Positions 33,476 through 42,589 of a stretch of 64,000 nt of DNA are shown piece by piece. Below the pieces are notes generated by a model, which did no database searches, was not told the origin of the DNA, and saw nothing but the letters and a program-made list of their open reading frames with translations. A program made the position numbers and the translations under genes. The DNA is from Candidatus Woesearchaeota archaeon (GTDB lineage: Archaea > Nanobdellota > Nanobdellia > Woesearchaeales > JACPBO01): NCBI GenBank assembly GCA_030651135.1, contig JAUSCS010000009.1, positions 86,844 through 150,843 on the forward strand, given 5' to 3'. Within the stretch, counting starts at the first letter, position 1. Each line of letters starts with the position of its first letter.

Positions 33476-34573
33476 ATGGCAGACGCAAAGCTGAAATTCA
33501 AGCTGAAGAAAGTAATAAAGGAATTAGATCAGTATAAAGGCAGGCATACAGAAATGGTCAGCGTCTATGTTCCGCAGGAATACGATCTCAATAAAATAAT
33601 CCAGCATCTTGACCAGGAGAAAGGCACTGCCACAAACATAAAGTCAACCTCTACAAGAAAGAATGTAATTGATGCATTGGAAAGGATGATCCAACATTTA
33701 AAGCTTTTCAAAAGAACCCCGGAAAATGGCTTGGCTGTTTTTTCAGGCAATGTTGCTGAAAGGGAAGGCCAGAGCGACATAAAGGTATGGAGCCTGGAGC
33801 CGCCAGTTCCTTTAAAGATAAGAATCTACAGATGCGACAAGGAATTTGTTTTAGATCCGTTGAGAGATATGCTTGAAATAAAAGAAGTGTATGGCTTGGT
33901 TGTCATGGATAGAAGAGATGGAACAATAGCCATGCTAAAAGGAAAGGCAATTATTCCGCTTGTCAGGACTCACTCGACAGTGCCTGGAAAGTACAAGAGC
34001 GGAGGACAGAGCGCTAAAAGATTTGAAAGCAACCGTGAATTGGCAGCAAAGGAATTCTATCATAAAGTTGCTGATTATATGAAGGATCAATTTTTGACAA
34101 AAATAACCGAGCTGAAGGGTATATTGATTGGAGGCCCTGGCCCGACAAAATACGAATTAGTTGAGGGCGATTACATAACGGGCGATTTAAAAAAGAAAAT
34201 AATTGCAATAAAAGACATTAGTTACACAGATGAGTTCGGCCTGCAGGAATTGCTTGATAAATGCCAGGATATTCTTGCGCAGGAGGGCATTGCAGAAGAA
34301 AAGGCAATAATGGCCAGATTCTTCGAGTTGCTGGCCACAAAGCAGGGAATGGTCGGCTATGGCAGGGAAGAAGTTACGAATGACCTGAAAATGGGCGCAG
34401 TTGATGTTCTGCTTCTGTCTGAGGACTGCGAAGATTCTGTTGTTGAAGAGTTTGAAAAAGAAGCTGAAAAAGTAGGCACAAAAGTCATGATGATCTCAAC
34501 TGAAACAAGAGAGGGTGTGCAGCTGAGAGATATAGGGAAGATAGCTGCGATACTAAGGTATGAAGTAAGGTAA
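33476..34573 (+). CDS. prf1: Peptide chain release factor aRF1
   Basis: The protein recognises all three stop codons and triggers peptide release. It carries TNIKS at residues 53-57, the YxCxxxF motif (YRCDKEF, 118-124) and GGQ at 176-178 in PGKYKSGGQSAKRF. At 365 residues it is shorter than the roughly 410 usual in Archaea; the missing part is in the C-terminal domain, which otherwise binds aRF3-like partners. A TATA (CTTTTATAAATCCC) about 27 bases before the ATG suggests a leaderless mRNA. The next gene begins one base after its stop. Confidence 0.95.
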   Translation: MADAKLKFKLKKVIKELDQYKGRHTEMVSVYVPQEYDLNKIIQHLDQEKGTATNIKSTSTRKNVIDALERMIQHLKLFKRTPENGLAVFSGNVAEREGQSDIKVWSLEPPVPLKIRIYRCDKEFVLDPLRDMLEIKEVYGLVVMDRRDGTIAMLKGKAIIPLVRTHSTVPGKYKSGGQSAKRFESNRELAAKEFYHKVADYMKDQFLTKITELKGILIGGPGPTKYELVEGDYITGDLKKKIIAIKDISYTDEFGLQELLDKCQDILAQEGIAEEKAIMARFFELLATKQGMVGYGREEVTNDLKMGAVDVLLLSEDCEDSVVEEFEKEAEKVGTKVMMISTETREGVQLRDIGKIAAILRYEVR

Positions 34574-34574
34574 A

Positions 34575-35240
34575 ATGGATCTCATTACAGACTCCTTCAA
34601 AAGGCTTTATCCTGAAAAAGAGCCTGACTTCAGTTCTTCATTAAAATATTCGGGAAGGTTCAACGGCTATAATGCAAATATAAGGTTCAACAGGCTTCTA
34701 AGAAAACTTGAAATAAACCTGAGCAAACAATGGAGGGGTGTTGACAGGGAAATTCAGATCGGCTTGATGCAATCATTGCTTTTGAAGATTTTTAAAGCTA
34801 AAAAAAAGACGATAAACATCGACATGTACAATATATTCATGAAAAAGATCCACATAGCCATCCCAAAGGTTTATTCTGATCCTGTTCTTGAAAAAAGCTT
34901 CAATGATGTAAATGAAAAATATTTTTTCAGCCTTATTGAAAAGCCAAATCTGAAATGGGGCTCTCACTCGAAAACAAAGCTAGGCTGCTATGATTATGGC
35001 AGCGACACAATTACAATAAGCAGGGTATTTGAAAAAAACCTAGATCTGCTTGATTACATAATGTACCATGAATCGCTGCACAAGAAGCACAAGTTTGAAA
35101 ACAGGAATGGAAGGAATTATTCTCACACAAAAGAATTCAGGATTAGGGAGAAAGAATTTGAGAATTCTGAAATAATGGAAAAAAGGATCTCCCATCTGAT
35201 ATCCAGAAAAAGGGTTTTTGATGTGTTTAGATTTGCTTAA
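34575..35240 (+). CDS. SprT/WLM-like zinc metallopeptidase-fold protein
   Basis: The 221-residue protein has a zincin motif HESLHKKHKF at about residue 165 (HExxH), followed by a third candidate ligand in RNYSHTKEFRIREKEF near 184. Upstream, WGSHSKTKLGCYDYGSDTI resembles the beta-sheet that leads into SprT-like active sites. It has no signal peptide, so it is probably cytosolic and may process DNA-protein crosslinks or act in protein quality control. It directly follows prf1. Confidence 0.72.
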   Translation: MDLITDSFKRLYPEKEPDFSSSLKYSGRFNGYNANIRFNRLLRKLEINLSKQWRGVDREIQIGLMQSLLLKIFKAKKKTINIDMYNIFMKKIHIAIPKVYSDPVLEKSFNDVNEKYFFSLIEKPNLKWGSHSKTKLGCYDYGSDTITISRVFEKNLDLLDYIMYHESLHKKHKFENRNGRNYSHTKEFRIREKEFENSEIMEKRISHLISRKRVFDVFRFA

Positions 35241-35293
35241 ACAGCATAAAAACTAAAAACATTTATAAACCACCTTGACCAAAATTAAATATC

Positions 35294-36148
35294 ATGCTAG
35301 AAGAGCTTTACTCGCTGGAATTCATTGAAAAGCATTCAATAATTGCATTTGTAATGGGCCTTGCTTATTCAGTTATCGGCATTGGAGCCGCGCTTATCCT
35401 GTTTCCGGAGGATCCAGCTATTGTTGCTGTCGCCTTCACTGCAATAATGATCGTGCCGACATTGAGGAAATTGCTAAAGCGCGAAGAAGAAACTGAGAGC
35501 AAGAAGGAAGGCTTCAGCTTGTTTGGATTTTTCTTTGATCATAAGACCATATTCAAGGTCTATGTATTTTTATTTTTAGGCATTCTATTGTCATTCTCGA
35601 TTTTTGCCTTGGTCCTGCCAAGCCTGGCAACAAACTATATTTTCAAAAATCAGATTGATGTGCTTTACGGCGCTACAACAGGCGGCGCAGTATTCAGCTC
35701 AGGCCTGTTCAAAAGCATTTTTTTCAACAATCTTGGTGTTTTGATATTGTGCTTTATCGCCGCCTTCATCTTCGGAGATGGCGCAATCTTCCTGCTTGTT
35801 TGGAATGCTTCTGTGTGGGGCACCATATTCGGAAATCTGGCTAAAACAGCTGCCTTGAATGTGGGCCAGAATCCATTCATCTACTTCATAATTGTTTTTG
35901 TTGTTGTTTTCCCGCACATGATCCTGGAAGCATTCTCCTACTTCTGCTCAGCATCTGCAGGCGGCATTATATCAAAAGCAATAATCAAAGAAAGCTTTTT
36001 CTCAGAAAAATTCCTCAGGATAATAAAAAACACATTAATATTGTTTGTGTTTGCAGCTATAGTGCTTGTCATTGCCGTAACAATTGAAACCTATGTTCTC
36101 GGCAACGTAGAAGTCTATAAGATAATAATCCAGAGGAGCTTTTTATAA
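35294..36148 (+). CDS. SpoIIM-like integral membrane protein
   Basis: The 284-residue protein has about six transmembrane helices and the SpoIIM family features NNLGVLILCFIAAFIFGDGA, WNASVWGTIFGN and FPHMILEAFSYFCSASAGG. Archaeal homologues are common, but their role is unknown and unrelated to sporulation. A charged cytosolic loop (KREEETESKKEG) lies near residues 60-73. A TATA (ACATTTATAAACC) is about 27 bases upstream. Confidence 0.82.
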   Translation: MLEELYSLEFIEKHSIIAFVMGLAYSVIGIGAALILFPEDPAIVAVAFTAIMIVPTLRKLLKREEETESKKEGFSLFGFFFDHKTIFKVYVFLFLGILLSFSIFALVLPSLATNYIFKNQIDVLYGATTGGAVFSSGLFKSIFFNNLGVLILCFIAAFIFGDGAIFLLVWNASVWGTIFGNLAKTAALNVGQNPFIYFIIVFVVVFPHMILEAFSYFCSASAGGIISKAIIKESFFSEKFLRIIKNTLILFVFAAIVLVIAVTIETYVLGNVEVYKIIIQRSFL

Positions 36149-36210
36149 AGTGAAAACAAAAACCTTATAAATAAAACAATAACTTTCAAGTGTATTATAA
36201 AGGTGATATG

Positions 36211-36609
36211 ATGGGAGAGATAAGGCAGGCAAACGCTGTTTCAATGAAGAAAGGCAATTACATCATAATAGACGGCGTAGCATGCGTTGTCAATGGCACT
36301 CAGACTTCGAAGCCGGGAAAGCACGGCCATTCAAAAGCGAGGATTGATGCTGAAGGCATATTGGACGGCAAAAGCAGGCAGATTGTCATGCCTGGCCAGG
36401 ACATGGTTGACATTCCTATAATAGACAAAAGGACTGCGCAGGTGCTTTCAATACACGGCGATGCTGCAAATGTAATGGACTCTGAGACTTTCGAAACTTT
36501 TGATTTAAAGGTTCCGGAAGAACTAAAGGAGCAGATTACAGAAGGCGTTAATGTGCTTTATTGGACTGTTTTGGATGAAAGAGTCATGAAGCAGATAAAA
36601 ACAGGTTAA
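36211..36609 (+). CDS. Translation initiation factor aIF5A
   Basis: The 132-residue protein helps the ribosome through poorly reacting peptide bonds. The hypusine loop is TSKPGKHGHSK, with the modified lysine in GKHGH near residue 35, followed by an OB-fold domain (RQIVMPGQDMVDIPIIDKRT). I start at ATG 36211 because the AGGTGAT ribosome binding site (36201-36207) would abut the ATG at 36208. eL40 follows two bases after the stop. Confidence 0.94.
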   Translation: MGEIRQANAVSMKKGNYIIIDGVACVVNGTQTSKPGKHGHSKARIDAEGILDGKSRQIVMPGQDMVDIPIIDKRTAQVLSIHGDAANVMDSETFETFDLKVPEELKEQITEGVNVLYWTVLDERVMKQIKTG

Positions 36610-36611
36610 AA

Positions 36612-36773
36612 ATGGTAAAATTTCCAGAAGCTGATATGAGGATTTTCCGCAACAAGTTTGTATGCAGGAGATGCAACACTGTAATCAGCTCTTCAAATCT
36701 AAAAATAATTGCTGGCAAGATCAAGTGCAGGAAATGCCACGGAAGGGCATTCAGGCCTAAAAGGAAGAAATAA
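36612..36773 (+). CDS. rpl40e: Ribosomal protein eL40
   Basis: A 53-residue basic protein begins MVKFPEADMRIFRNKFVCRR and has two CxxC pairs (CRRC, CRKC) forming the zinc ribbon, ending in AFRPKRKK. Size and layout match archaeal L40e. It lies two bases after aIF5A and two bases before the S2P-like protease, forming a tight operon. Confidence 0.92.
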   Translation: MVKFPEADMRIFRNKFVCRRCNTVISSSNLKIIAGKIKCRKCHGRAFRPKRKK

Positions 36774-36775
36774 GA

Positions 36776-37990
36776 ATGAATGTTGCTGATATTGTTTCAA
36801 TAAGCGTGTTTGTATTGTTAATGGCTTTCTTCTTATACAAAAAAAGAGATAAAATTTCCATTGAAAAAATTGTTTATCCTGCGCTTTACATGATCATGTA
36901 CAGGACTTCTTTCGGGCTTAAATTCATGAACAGCGTTGCAAAAAAGCGCAGAAATCTTGTGCAGTTTTTAGGCTATACCTTTATCGGTCTTGCTTTTTTA
37001 GGCATGGTCTATATATCTGTTGCAATAATTGTTGTCATAATCATGTTTTTAATAAAGCCTGCTGCTGTTGACACTGGCTTTGTTCTTGTTCTGCCGGGCA
37101 CCTCAATCCCGGGCATTGGTTATTTATCATTCTGGTATTGGATAATTTCTATTTTCATCCTCGCCATTGTCCATGAATTCGCGCACGGAATTGTTGCAAG
37201 AGCGCATGATCTTGATCTTAAAAGCAGCGGATTTGCCTTTCTCGCAATATTCCTGCCTGTAATCCCAGCAGCTTTTGTCGAGCCTGATGAGAAAAAATTA
37301 GTCAAGAGAAAAGACATTGTGCAGTATTCTGTATTTGCAGCAGGCCCAATGGCAAATATTATCCTGGCTTTTATTATTTTTTTGCTGATGCCATATGTGT
37401 GGAATCCATCTGCTTATGCTCCTTTTGAAATAAAGATTACAGAGCCAGTTGGCTTCTCATTTTCTGTTCCAAACGCAACAGCTCCAAGCGCAATTGCCGG
37501 AATACAGTCAGGCATGATTTTCAATTCAATAGATAATGTGAATGGTACTGAATCACTTTTATTCTTAAGAACGATGCTCAGCCTGAAGCCAAACCAGACT
37601 GTTGTTTTAGGCAGTGTAGAAGGCAAAACTTATTCTGTTTTAACAATAGAGCACCCTGATTTGAAGGGAGCAGGCTATTTTGGCGTTAACTTAAACAGCA
37701 TAAAAAATGAAAGAATGATAAAGAATGAATACAAATCAATTTCTCCTGCATATTACTGGTTTAAAGGATTGTTCAAATGGCTTTTTATACTTAACTTTTT
37801 GATCGGCCTGGCTAACTTATTGCCTCTCGGCATAGTTGACGGCGGAAGAATGCTGCAGGTTGCATTGCACAACATAATGAAGGACAAGAAGAAGGCAAAC
37901 AAAGTATGGGGATTTATAACAATATTGTTCGTCCTTCTCCTTGTTGTCGGTTTGGCAGGGCATTATCTGAAAGTATGGGGATTGTTTTGA
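36776..37990 (+). CDS. Site-2-protease-like membrane metalloprotease (M50)
   Basis: The 404-residue membrane protein has the zinc motif HEFAHG at 133-138 within a helix, a PDZ-like insert between about 215 and 310, and the second active-site motif NLLPLGIVDGGRML near 345. Six or more transmembrane helices are evident. Such proteases cut membrane-embedded substrates such as anti-sigma factors or signal-peptide remnants. It overlaps no gene but starts two bases after eL40. Confidence 0.9.
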   Translation: MNVADIVSISVFVLLMAFFLYKKRDKISIEKIVYPALYMIMYRTSFGLKFMNSVAKKRRNLVQFLGYTFIGLAFLGMVYISVAIIVVIIMFLIKPAAVDTGFVLVLPGTSIPGIGYLSFWYWIISIFILAIVHEFAHGIVARAHDLDLKSSGFAFLAIFLPVIPAAFVEPDEKKLVKRKDIVQYSVFAAGPMANIILAFIIFLLMPYVWNPSAYAPFEIKITEPVGFSFSVPNATAPSAIAGIQSGMIFNSIDNVNGTESLLFLRTMLSLKPNQTVVLGSVEGKTYSVLTIEHPDLKGAGYFGVNLNSIKNERMIKNEYKSISPAYYWFKGLFKWLFILNFLIGLANLLPLGIVDGGRMLQVALHNIMKDKKKANKVWGFITILFVLLLVVGLAGHYLKVWGLF

Positions 37991-38064
37991 ACGAAGGGCA
38001 TTTAATGCCGTTAATGTGCAATCAACTTAAATAAATTTATATAGCCACTAATTTTCTTTTATTC

Positions 38065-38901
38065 ATGCAGACCAAAAGATTGTCAAATGGCTTTAAACTT
38101 CAGGTATTGGCAATAGGCACTTATGGAATGGGTGGAGAAGATTGCAAGCCAGATTACAGCCAGGATAATAAACATATCAAAGCAATTCAAGAAGCCATAA
38201 ACATGGGTTACTCGCACATTGATACTGCTGAAATCTATGGTGGAGGGCATACAGAAGAATTGGTTGGCAAAGCAATCAAAAAATTCGATAGGAAAAAATT
38301 GTTCATCACAACGAAAGTTGCCAAAGAACATCTCAAATATGATGACCTCATTAATTCTGCGAAAAAAAGTTTACAGCGCTTGAGCATAAATTATATTGAC
38401 TTGTATTTAGTACATGCGCCAAACCCTGATATTTCCATTAAAGAAACAATGGAGGCGATGAATTATCTAGTTGATAATGGCCTTATAAAAAATATCGGTG
38501 TGAGCAACTTCAATTTGAAACAAATGAAAGAGGCGCAAAAATATTCAAAGCATTCAATTGTTGCCAACCAGTTAAAATATAACCTCTGGGCAAAATTTAT
38601 TGACCTAAAGACTATACTGTATTGCCAGCAAAATGATATTATGGTGATTGCGTACAAACCATTTGGCAGAGGAAGTTTAACAAAAGAAAAAAGTATCCTA
38701 TTATCCGCTTTAGCAAGAAAATACAATAAAACAGAAGCCCAGATAATTTTGAATTTGCTGATATCCAAAAAGAATGTTGTTGCATTATTCAAATCCGGCA
38801 ATGTACAGCATCTAAAAGAGAATAAGAATATTTTTGACTTCAAATTAACCAAAGAAGAAAACAAGAAAATTGATGCGTTGATACATTATTCAGGAAAATA
38901 A
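38065..38901 (+). CDS. Aldo/keto reductase
   Basis: The 278-residue protein has the family motifs GYSHIDTAEIYGGG near residue 51 (catalytic Asp and Tyr), FITTKVAKEH near 77 (Lys) and YLVHAPNP near 115 (His), and IGVSNFNLKQM near 150. It reduces aldehydes or ketones with NADPH; substrate cannot be told. The tail ends near IDALIHYSGK. A TATA (AATTTATATAGCC) lies 25-30 bases before the ATG. Confidence 0.9.
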   Translation: MQTKRLSNGFKLQVLAIGTYGMGGEDCKPDYSQDNKHIKAIQEAINMGYSHIDTAEIYGGGHTEELVGKAIKKFDRKKLFITTKVAKEHLKYDDLINSAKKSLQRLSINYIDLYLVHAPNPDISIKETMEAMNYLVDNGLIKNIGVSNFNLKQMKEAQKYSKHSIVANQLKYNLWAKFIDLKTILYCQQNDIMVIAYKPFGRGSLTKEKSILLSALARKYNKTEAQIILNLLISKKNVVALFKSGNVQHLKENKNIFDFKLTKEENKKIDALIHYSGK

Positions 38902-38943
38902 AAATACGCCATATTTAAATAACCCTCATCATTCTCTTATTCT

Positions 38944-39639
38944 ATGTTGTCAATCGTTTTGATCCAGCCAGAGTACCCGTCTAACATCGGCGCAATTGCC
39001 AGAGCCATGGCTAATTTTGATTTTAATGATCTTATTTTAATCAGCCCAAAATGCGATCATCTCGATAAAGAAGCCATATTGAGGGCAAAGCACTCTTCCT
39101 CAAAAATCCTGAAAAATGCTAAAATAAAGAATTTTTCTTATTTAAACAGCTTTGATTATCTTGTTGGAACAACTTCAAGAATAGGCACAGACTACAACAT
39201 TCCGAGATCTCCTCTCGATATTGAAAAATTCTTGAAAATTTTAAAAAAAATAAACACCAAAAAATCAAAGATAGCACTTTTATTCGGCAGAGATGGCGCT
39301 GGCCTTAACAACAAAGAAATTCAGAAATGTGATTTTATCGTTGCAATTCCCACTTCTCCAAAATACGCGGCATTAAACATAAGCCATGCTGCTGCAATTC
39401 TGCTTTATGAAATCTTCAAGAATTCAAAAAACAGCAAAATAGGCGAAAACATAGCATTTGCTGATAAAAAAGACAAGGAAGTTGTTTTGAATTACGTCTT
39501 TAGAGCATTGGACAAAATGACTTTCCAGACAAAAGCAAAAAAAGAAACCCAGAAGAAGATCTGGAAAAGGGTTATCGGAAAATCAATGCTCACAAGAAGA
39601 GAGGCGTTTGCTCTGTGCGGCTTCTTTAAGAAAATATAA
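38944..39639 (+). CDS. SpoU-type RNA 2'-O-methyltransferase (TrmJ-like)
   Basis: The 231-residue protein has the SPOUT trefoil-knot motifs QPEYPSNIGAIARAMANF at residues 8-25, ALLFGRDGAGLNNKE near 115-129 and LNISHAAAILLYE near 145-157. TrmJ methylates position 32 of tRNAs in Archaea; the C-terminal helices (RREAFALCGFFKK) fit that subgroup. A TATA (CATATTTAAATAACC) about 25-30 bases upstream suggests a leaderless message. Confidence 0.87.
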   Translation: MLSIVLIQPEYPSNIGAIARAMANFDFNDLILISPKCDHLDKEAILRAKHSSSKILKNAKIKNFSYLNSFDYLVGTTSRIGTDYNIPRSPLDIEKFLKILKKINTKKSKIALLFGRDGAGLNNKEIQKCDFIVAIPTSPKYAALNISHAAAILLYEIFKNSKNSKIGENIAFADKKDKEVVLNYVFRALDKMTFQTKAKKETQKKIWKRVIGKSMLTRREAFALCGFFKKI

Positions 39640-39660
39640 CCACCAGAAAGTGACAAAAAA

Positions 39661-39676
39661 CCGAAAGATTTAAATA
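39661..39676 (+). promoter_or_regulatory. BRE/TATA promoter
   Basis: CCGAAAGATTTAAATA is the consensus-like promoter of this genome. Its TATA centre is 30 bases before ATG 39700 and only 18 before ATG 39688, which favours the later start for the next gene. Confidence 0.65.
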
Positions 39677-39699
39677 GTAGCTCTTATATGATATTAAGC

Positions 39700-40155
39700 A
39701 TGAAAGGGCGCTATTTAGGATTGGCAACAGCATTAGCTTTTTTCGGATATCTGAATAGTGCCAATGCTAACATTCCCGCCATCAAATCAAATGAAAAAGA
39801 ACTCGAAATTGATTATTCTGAAAAATCTGGGACTATTGAAAATTTAACAGATATTGTTTTACCTAAGGCGCTGGAAAGCACTATACCAGAACTCTTAGGA
39901 ACTAAATGGCATTACTTGGGGAAATATGTTGTTGGGAAAAAACTCTATTTTGACCTAAATGACTTTTTAGGTGGAAAGGTAGAGGCAGCAGAATCATCTT
40001 CACCAAATTTCGATGTTAAAAATGGCATCATAGATCATAAACTGGATAAATTCGACACAACACCTGAAGGTCTTCGTACAATTATAGAAATACGTTATCT
40101 TAAAGATGGCAAGAAAGGCAGGGCAATATTTACCTGTCATATAGCAGAGAAATAA
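39700..40155 (+). CDS. Small secreted protein of unknown function (151 aa)
   Basis: A signal peptide (MKGRYLGLATALAFFGYLNS, then ANA) is followed by about 130 hydrophilic residues with SEKSGTIENL, LLGTKWHYLGKYVVGKKLYF and a C-terminal RAIFTCHIAEK. There is only one cysteine outside the signal. It converges with the 810-residue secreted protein (two-base gap). Its promoter is strong, suggesting good expression. No family recognised. Confidence 0.68.
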   Translation: MKGRYLGLATALAFFGYLNSANANIPAIKSNEKELEIDYSEKSGTIENLTDIVLPKALESTIPELLGTKWHYLGKYVVGKKLYFDLNDFLGGKVEAAESSSPNFDVKNGIIDHKLDKFDTTPEGLRTIIEIRYLKDGKKGRAIFTCHIAEK

Positions 40156-40156
40156 T

Positions 40157-42589
40157 CTAAGATCCGATCTCCATCATCTTGTTCTTGACATCAGATTCAA
40201 CCAGTATCCTGAAAACATCTGTTATGCTTTTCTGCTGGTTGACCATCCCAACATGCTTCGCTGTCTCATCAATCAAATTGATGTCTCGAGTATTTATTTT
40301 TATTTTAATTGGAATATCTTCAGGTATACCATGCAAAACAAGATTGAAGAGAGCTTCATTCTTGTTGCCCTTTTCCTGATTTATGGTCGCTGTCAGTCCA
40401 GTAATCCTTTCAATATTGCTCAGCTTTTCTGAATATTGAAGCTCTTTTAGAGAGTCCTTTGTGCCATCTTTTATTGCAGATGCCAATGACCCCGGTATCA
40501 TGTTGCTTGCAGCCAGCTTGTCAACAACATCGCTAAAGGACTTTAATCCCTTTTCATCAGCAGTATATACTGCATCACGCACACTATTTGCCAAGTCCTG
40601 TTCAATAATTGTTGTTGGGTCTATTTTCGAAATCAACTCCTCTGGCTTATTTCTAGCGTAGTTTATCACTCCTCTTTGGCCTTCAATATTCGTCCGTAGT
40701 ACTATCTCCTGCTCAGTTATAGCCAAATCTCCAATTTGAATATTTCTGTCTTTGAAATAGCTTTTAAGAGGTCCTTCTACAATAGCACCAAAAGGAAGAT
40801 TTTTTTTGCCAAGATCTGCCAACATTGTGCTAACATCAGCATCAAAAGAGATTGTATTTTTTGTCACCCAAAAGTTCACATCAGTATAAAAATCAATATT
40901 CTTGCTCTTCTTTCCAGCAACCTCAAAAAGCTTGTTATCACTGATTTCCCACATCTGTTTTCCTTTTACATTAAATCCAAATTCGATTGGCTCGATTGGC
41001 ACTTTAGAGCCGACGCGCATTTGCTTTGAGAATATGTCTATCTTGTTCGCGTAAATCTTGTATTCTTCCTCCTCAACCCGCGTGTTCAACATTGTCGCGT
41101 ATATCTGGCTCCCCTTTAAGTTTACAGCCATCAATAAGGGCACATCCGACTTATATTTTTTAAAATCATCCACACTATATCTGCCCTTTCCTCGTATTTC
41201 ATACACTTCTTCACTGTTTTTAATTATGTCTCTGGCTTCTTGAGCTGTAAGTGGTTTAGGCAATTCCTCAACATTTTTAATGAGTGTTTTGTGAGTTCTT
41301 TCTAAAAATCCCAGATGTTTTTCGTCTTCGCTAGAAAGCTTGTCTTGTTCCTTGAGTTTCGCAATTTTTCCAGTAATCTCTTTTATTCTTTTTGCGTAAT
41401 CTTCTCTTTTTTCATTTATCTCGTCCATTAAAGCACCCCTCAACTCGTCAAGGGACGGCCTTTTTACAATATTCACGCCTTTGTCATCCATTGCGTAAAC
41501 AACACCATCCACGAGGCCGCCAGTTCCAATAATTTCGCCATCCTTTTCCAAGCTTACGCTGGTCTTGCCGCCAACCAGGATTTTTGAATCTTCAATTATA
41601 ACTGCTCTGTCAGATACTTCCTCGCCGCATTTAAAGCACAAGCTAATATCCTTTTTCACTGCATCTTTTGAAAGCTCTTTCCCGATAATATCTTCAACAA
41701 TGCTCGGCACATCTAACATGCCTATTTTTGTGTCAGTTATTGCATTAAAATCGCCTGTGATTTTATAGCCGCCATTCCTAAACTCCAATGTCGTCTTGCC
41801 ATTTATCTTGGCATCAACCCTATTGTCTTTTATTTTGTAACCTATCTTCATGCCCTCAGTCATCTGCACCTTGTCTTTTTCAATATTAAACACGCCGCCA
41901 TTTTGGTTGTCAATAACAAGAGAATCTCCATTGGCCATCTGGATTTTGTACTTCCCATTTTCATGCACAATCTCAGCCACATTACGATTATTTACAGTGT
42001 GTATTGTTCCTCTGTCATTTATCTCAAGGCTTCCTGTCTGCTGGTTGAAGTTTATATTCTGCTCTGCTCCTCCAGACAAAACGATTCCATTCGCATTCTG
42101 ATTTGGAAGAATTACAATAAACCCATTCTCCCCATTCGGCTTTATTTTCGTTCCTTTTGGAAAAGACGAAATGTCCTGAATCGAGAAGCCCTGGGTATTT
42201 TGTATTTTCTTATCGTTAACGTTTACATTTTCGAATTCGCCATCAAATTCAACATTGCCATTAGATTTGAATTTCAAATAAGCTTTTCCGCCTTCTCCGC
42301 CAAGATTATCCGGTTGAAAATGCTGCTGCGCATAAGTCGGATATTTTGTTATATGCTCTCCAATATCCCCTTGCGTGAAATACTTCTGTCTTATGTCCTT
42401 GTCCACTAAAATGGATCCCTCGGTTTTTTCAACCGCCATATCTGGATTTTTAGTAAAAGCTTCTTGCTTATGCGCCATAATGTTTTCAGGAGTCCATGAC
42501 TCTTCCTTGCTCCAGTCTACTTGCTCTCCCTGGGCGTAAACATTAGCAACTAGCAAAATAACCAATATTGCAAAAATTAACCTCTTCAT
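40157..42589 (-). CDS. Large secreted beta-rich protein, partner of a KAQIT-type anchor (810 aa)
   Basis: A signal peptide (MKRLIFAILVILLVANVYAQ) leads to an extended region of short beta repeats (LKFKSNGNVEFDGEFENVNV, NGKYKIQMANGDSLVIDNQN) that looks like a beta-solenoid, with a single cysteine pair CFKCG near residue 320, then charged helical segments (KRIKEITGKIAKLKEQDKLS). Its ATG overlaps the stop of the anchored protein upstream by four bases, as at 4535-4538. Unlike the other two giant partners it has few cysteines and no Ig-like repeats. Surface structure or adhesion is inferred. Confidence 0.8.
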   Translation of the reverse strand: MKRLIFAILVILLVANVYAQGEQVDWSKEESWTPENIMAHKQEAFTKNPDMAVEKTEGSILVDKDIRQKYFTQGDIGEHITKYPTYAQQHFQPDNLGGEGGKAYLKFKSNGNVEFDGEFENVNVNDKKIQNTQGFSIQDISSFPKGTKIKPNGENGFIVILPNQNANGIVLSGGAEQNINFNQQTGSLEINDRGTIHTVNNRNVAEIVHENGKYKIQMANGDSLVIDNQNGGVFNIEKDKVQMTEGMKIGYKIKDNRVDAKINGKTTLEFRNGGYKITGDFNAITDTKIGMLDVPSIVEDIIGKELSKDAVKKDISLCFKCGEEVSDRAVIIEDSKILVGGKTSVSLEKDGEIIGTGGLVDGVVYAMDDKGVNIVKRPSLDELRGALMDEINEKREDYAKRIKEITGKIAKLKEQDKLSSEDEKHLGFLERTHKTLIKNVEELPKPLTAQEARDIIKNSEEVYEIRGKGRYSVDDFKKYKSDVPLLMAVNLKGSQIYATMLNTRVEEEEYKIYANKIDIFSKQMRVGSKVPIEPIEFGFNVKGKQMWEISDNKLFEVAGKKSKNIDFYTDVNFWVTKNTISFDADVSTMLADLGKKNLPFGAIVEGPLKSYFKDRNIQIGDLAITEQEIVLRTNIEGQRGVINYARNKPEELISKIDPTTIIEQDLANSVRDAVYTADEKGLKSFSDVVDKLAASNMIPGSLASAIKDGTKDSLKELQYSEKLSNIERITGLTATINQEKGNKNEALFNLVLHGIPEDIPIKIKINTRDINLIDETAKHVGMVNQQKSITDVFRILVESDVKNKMMEIGS

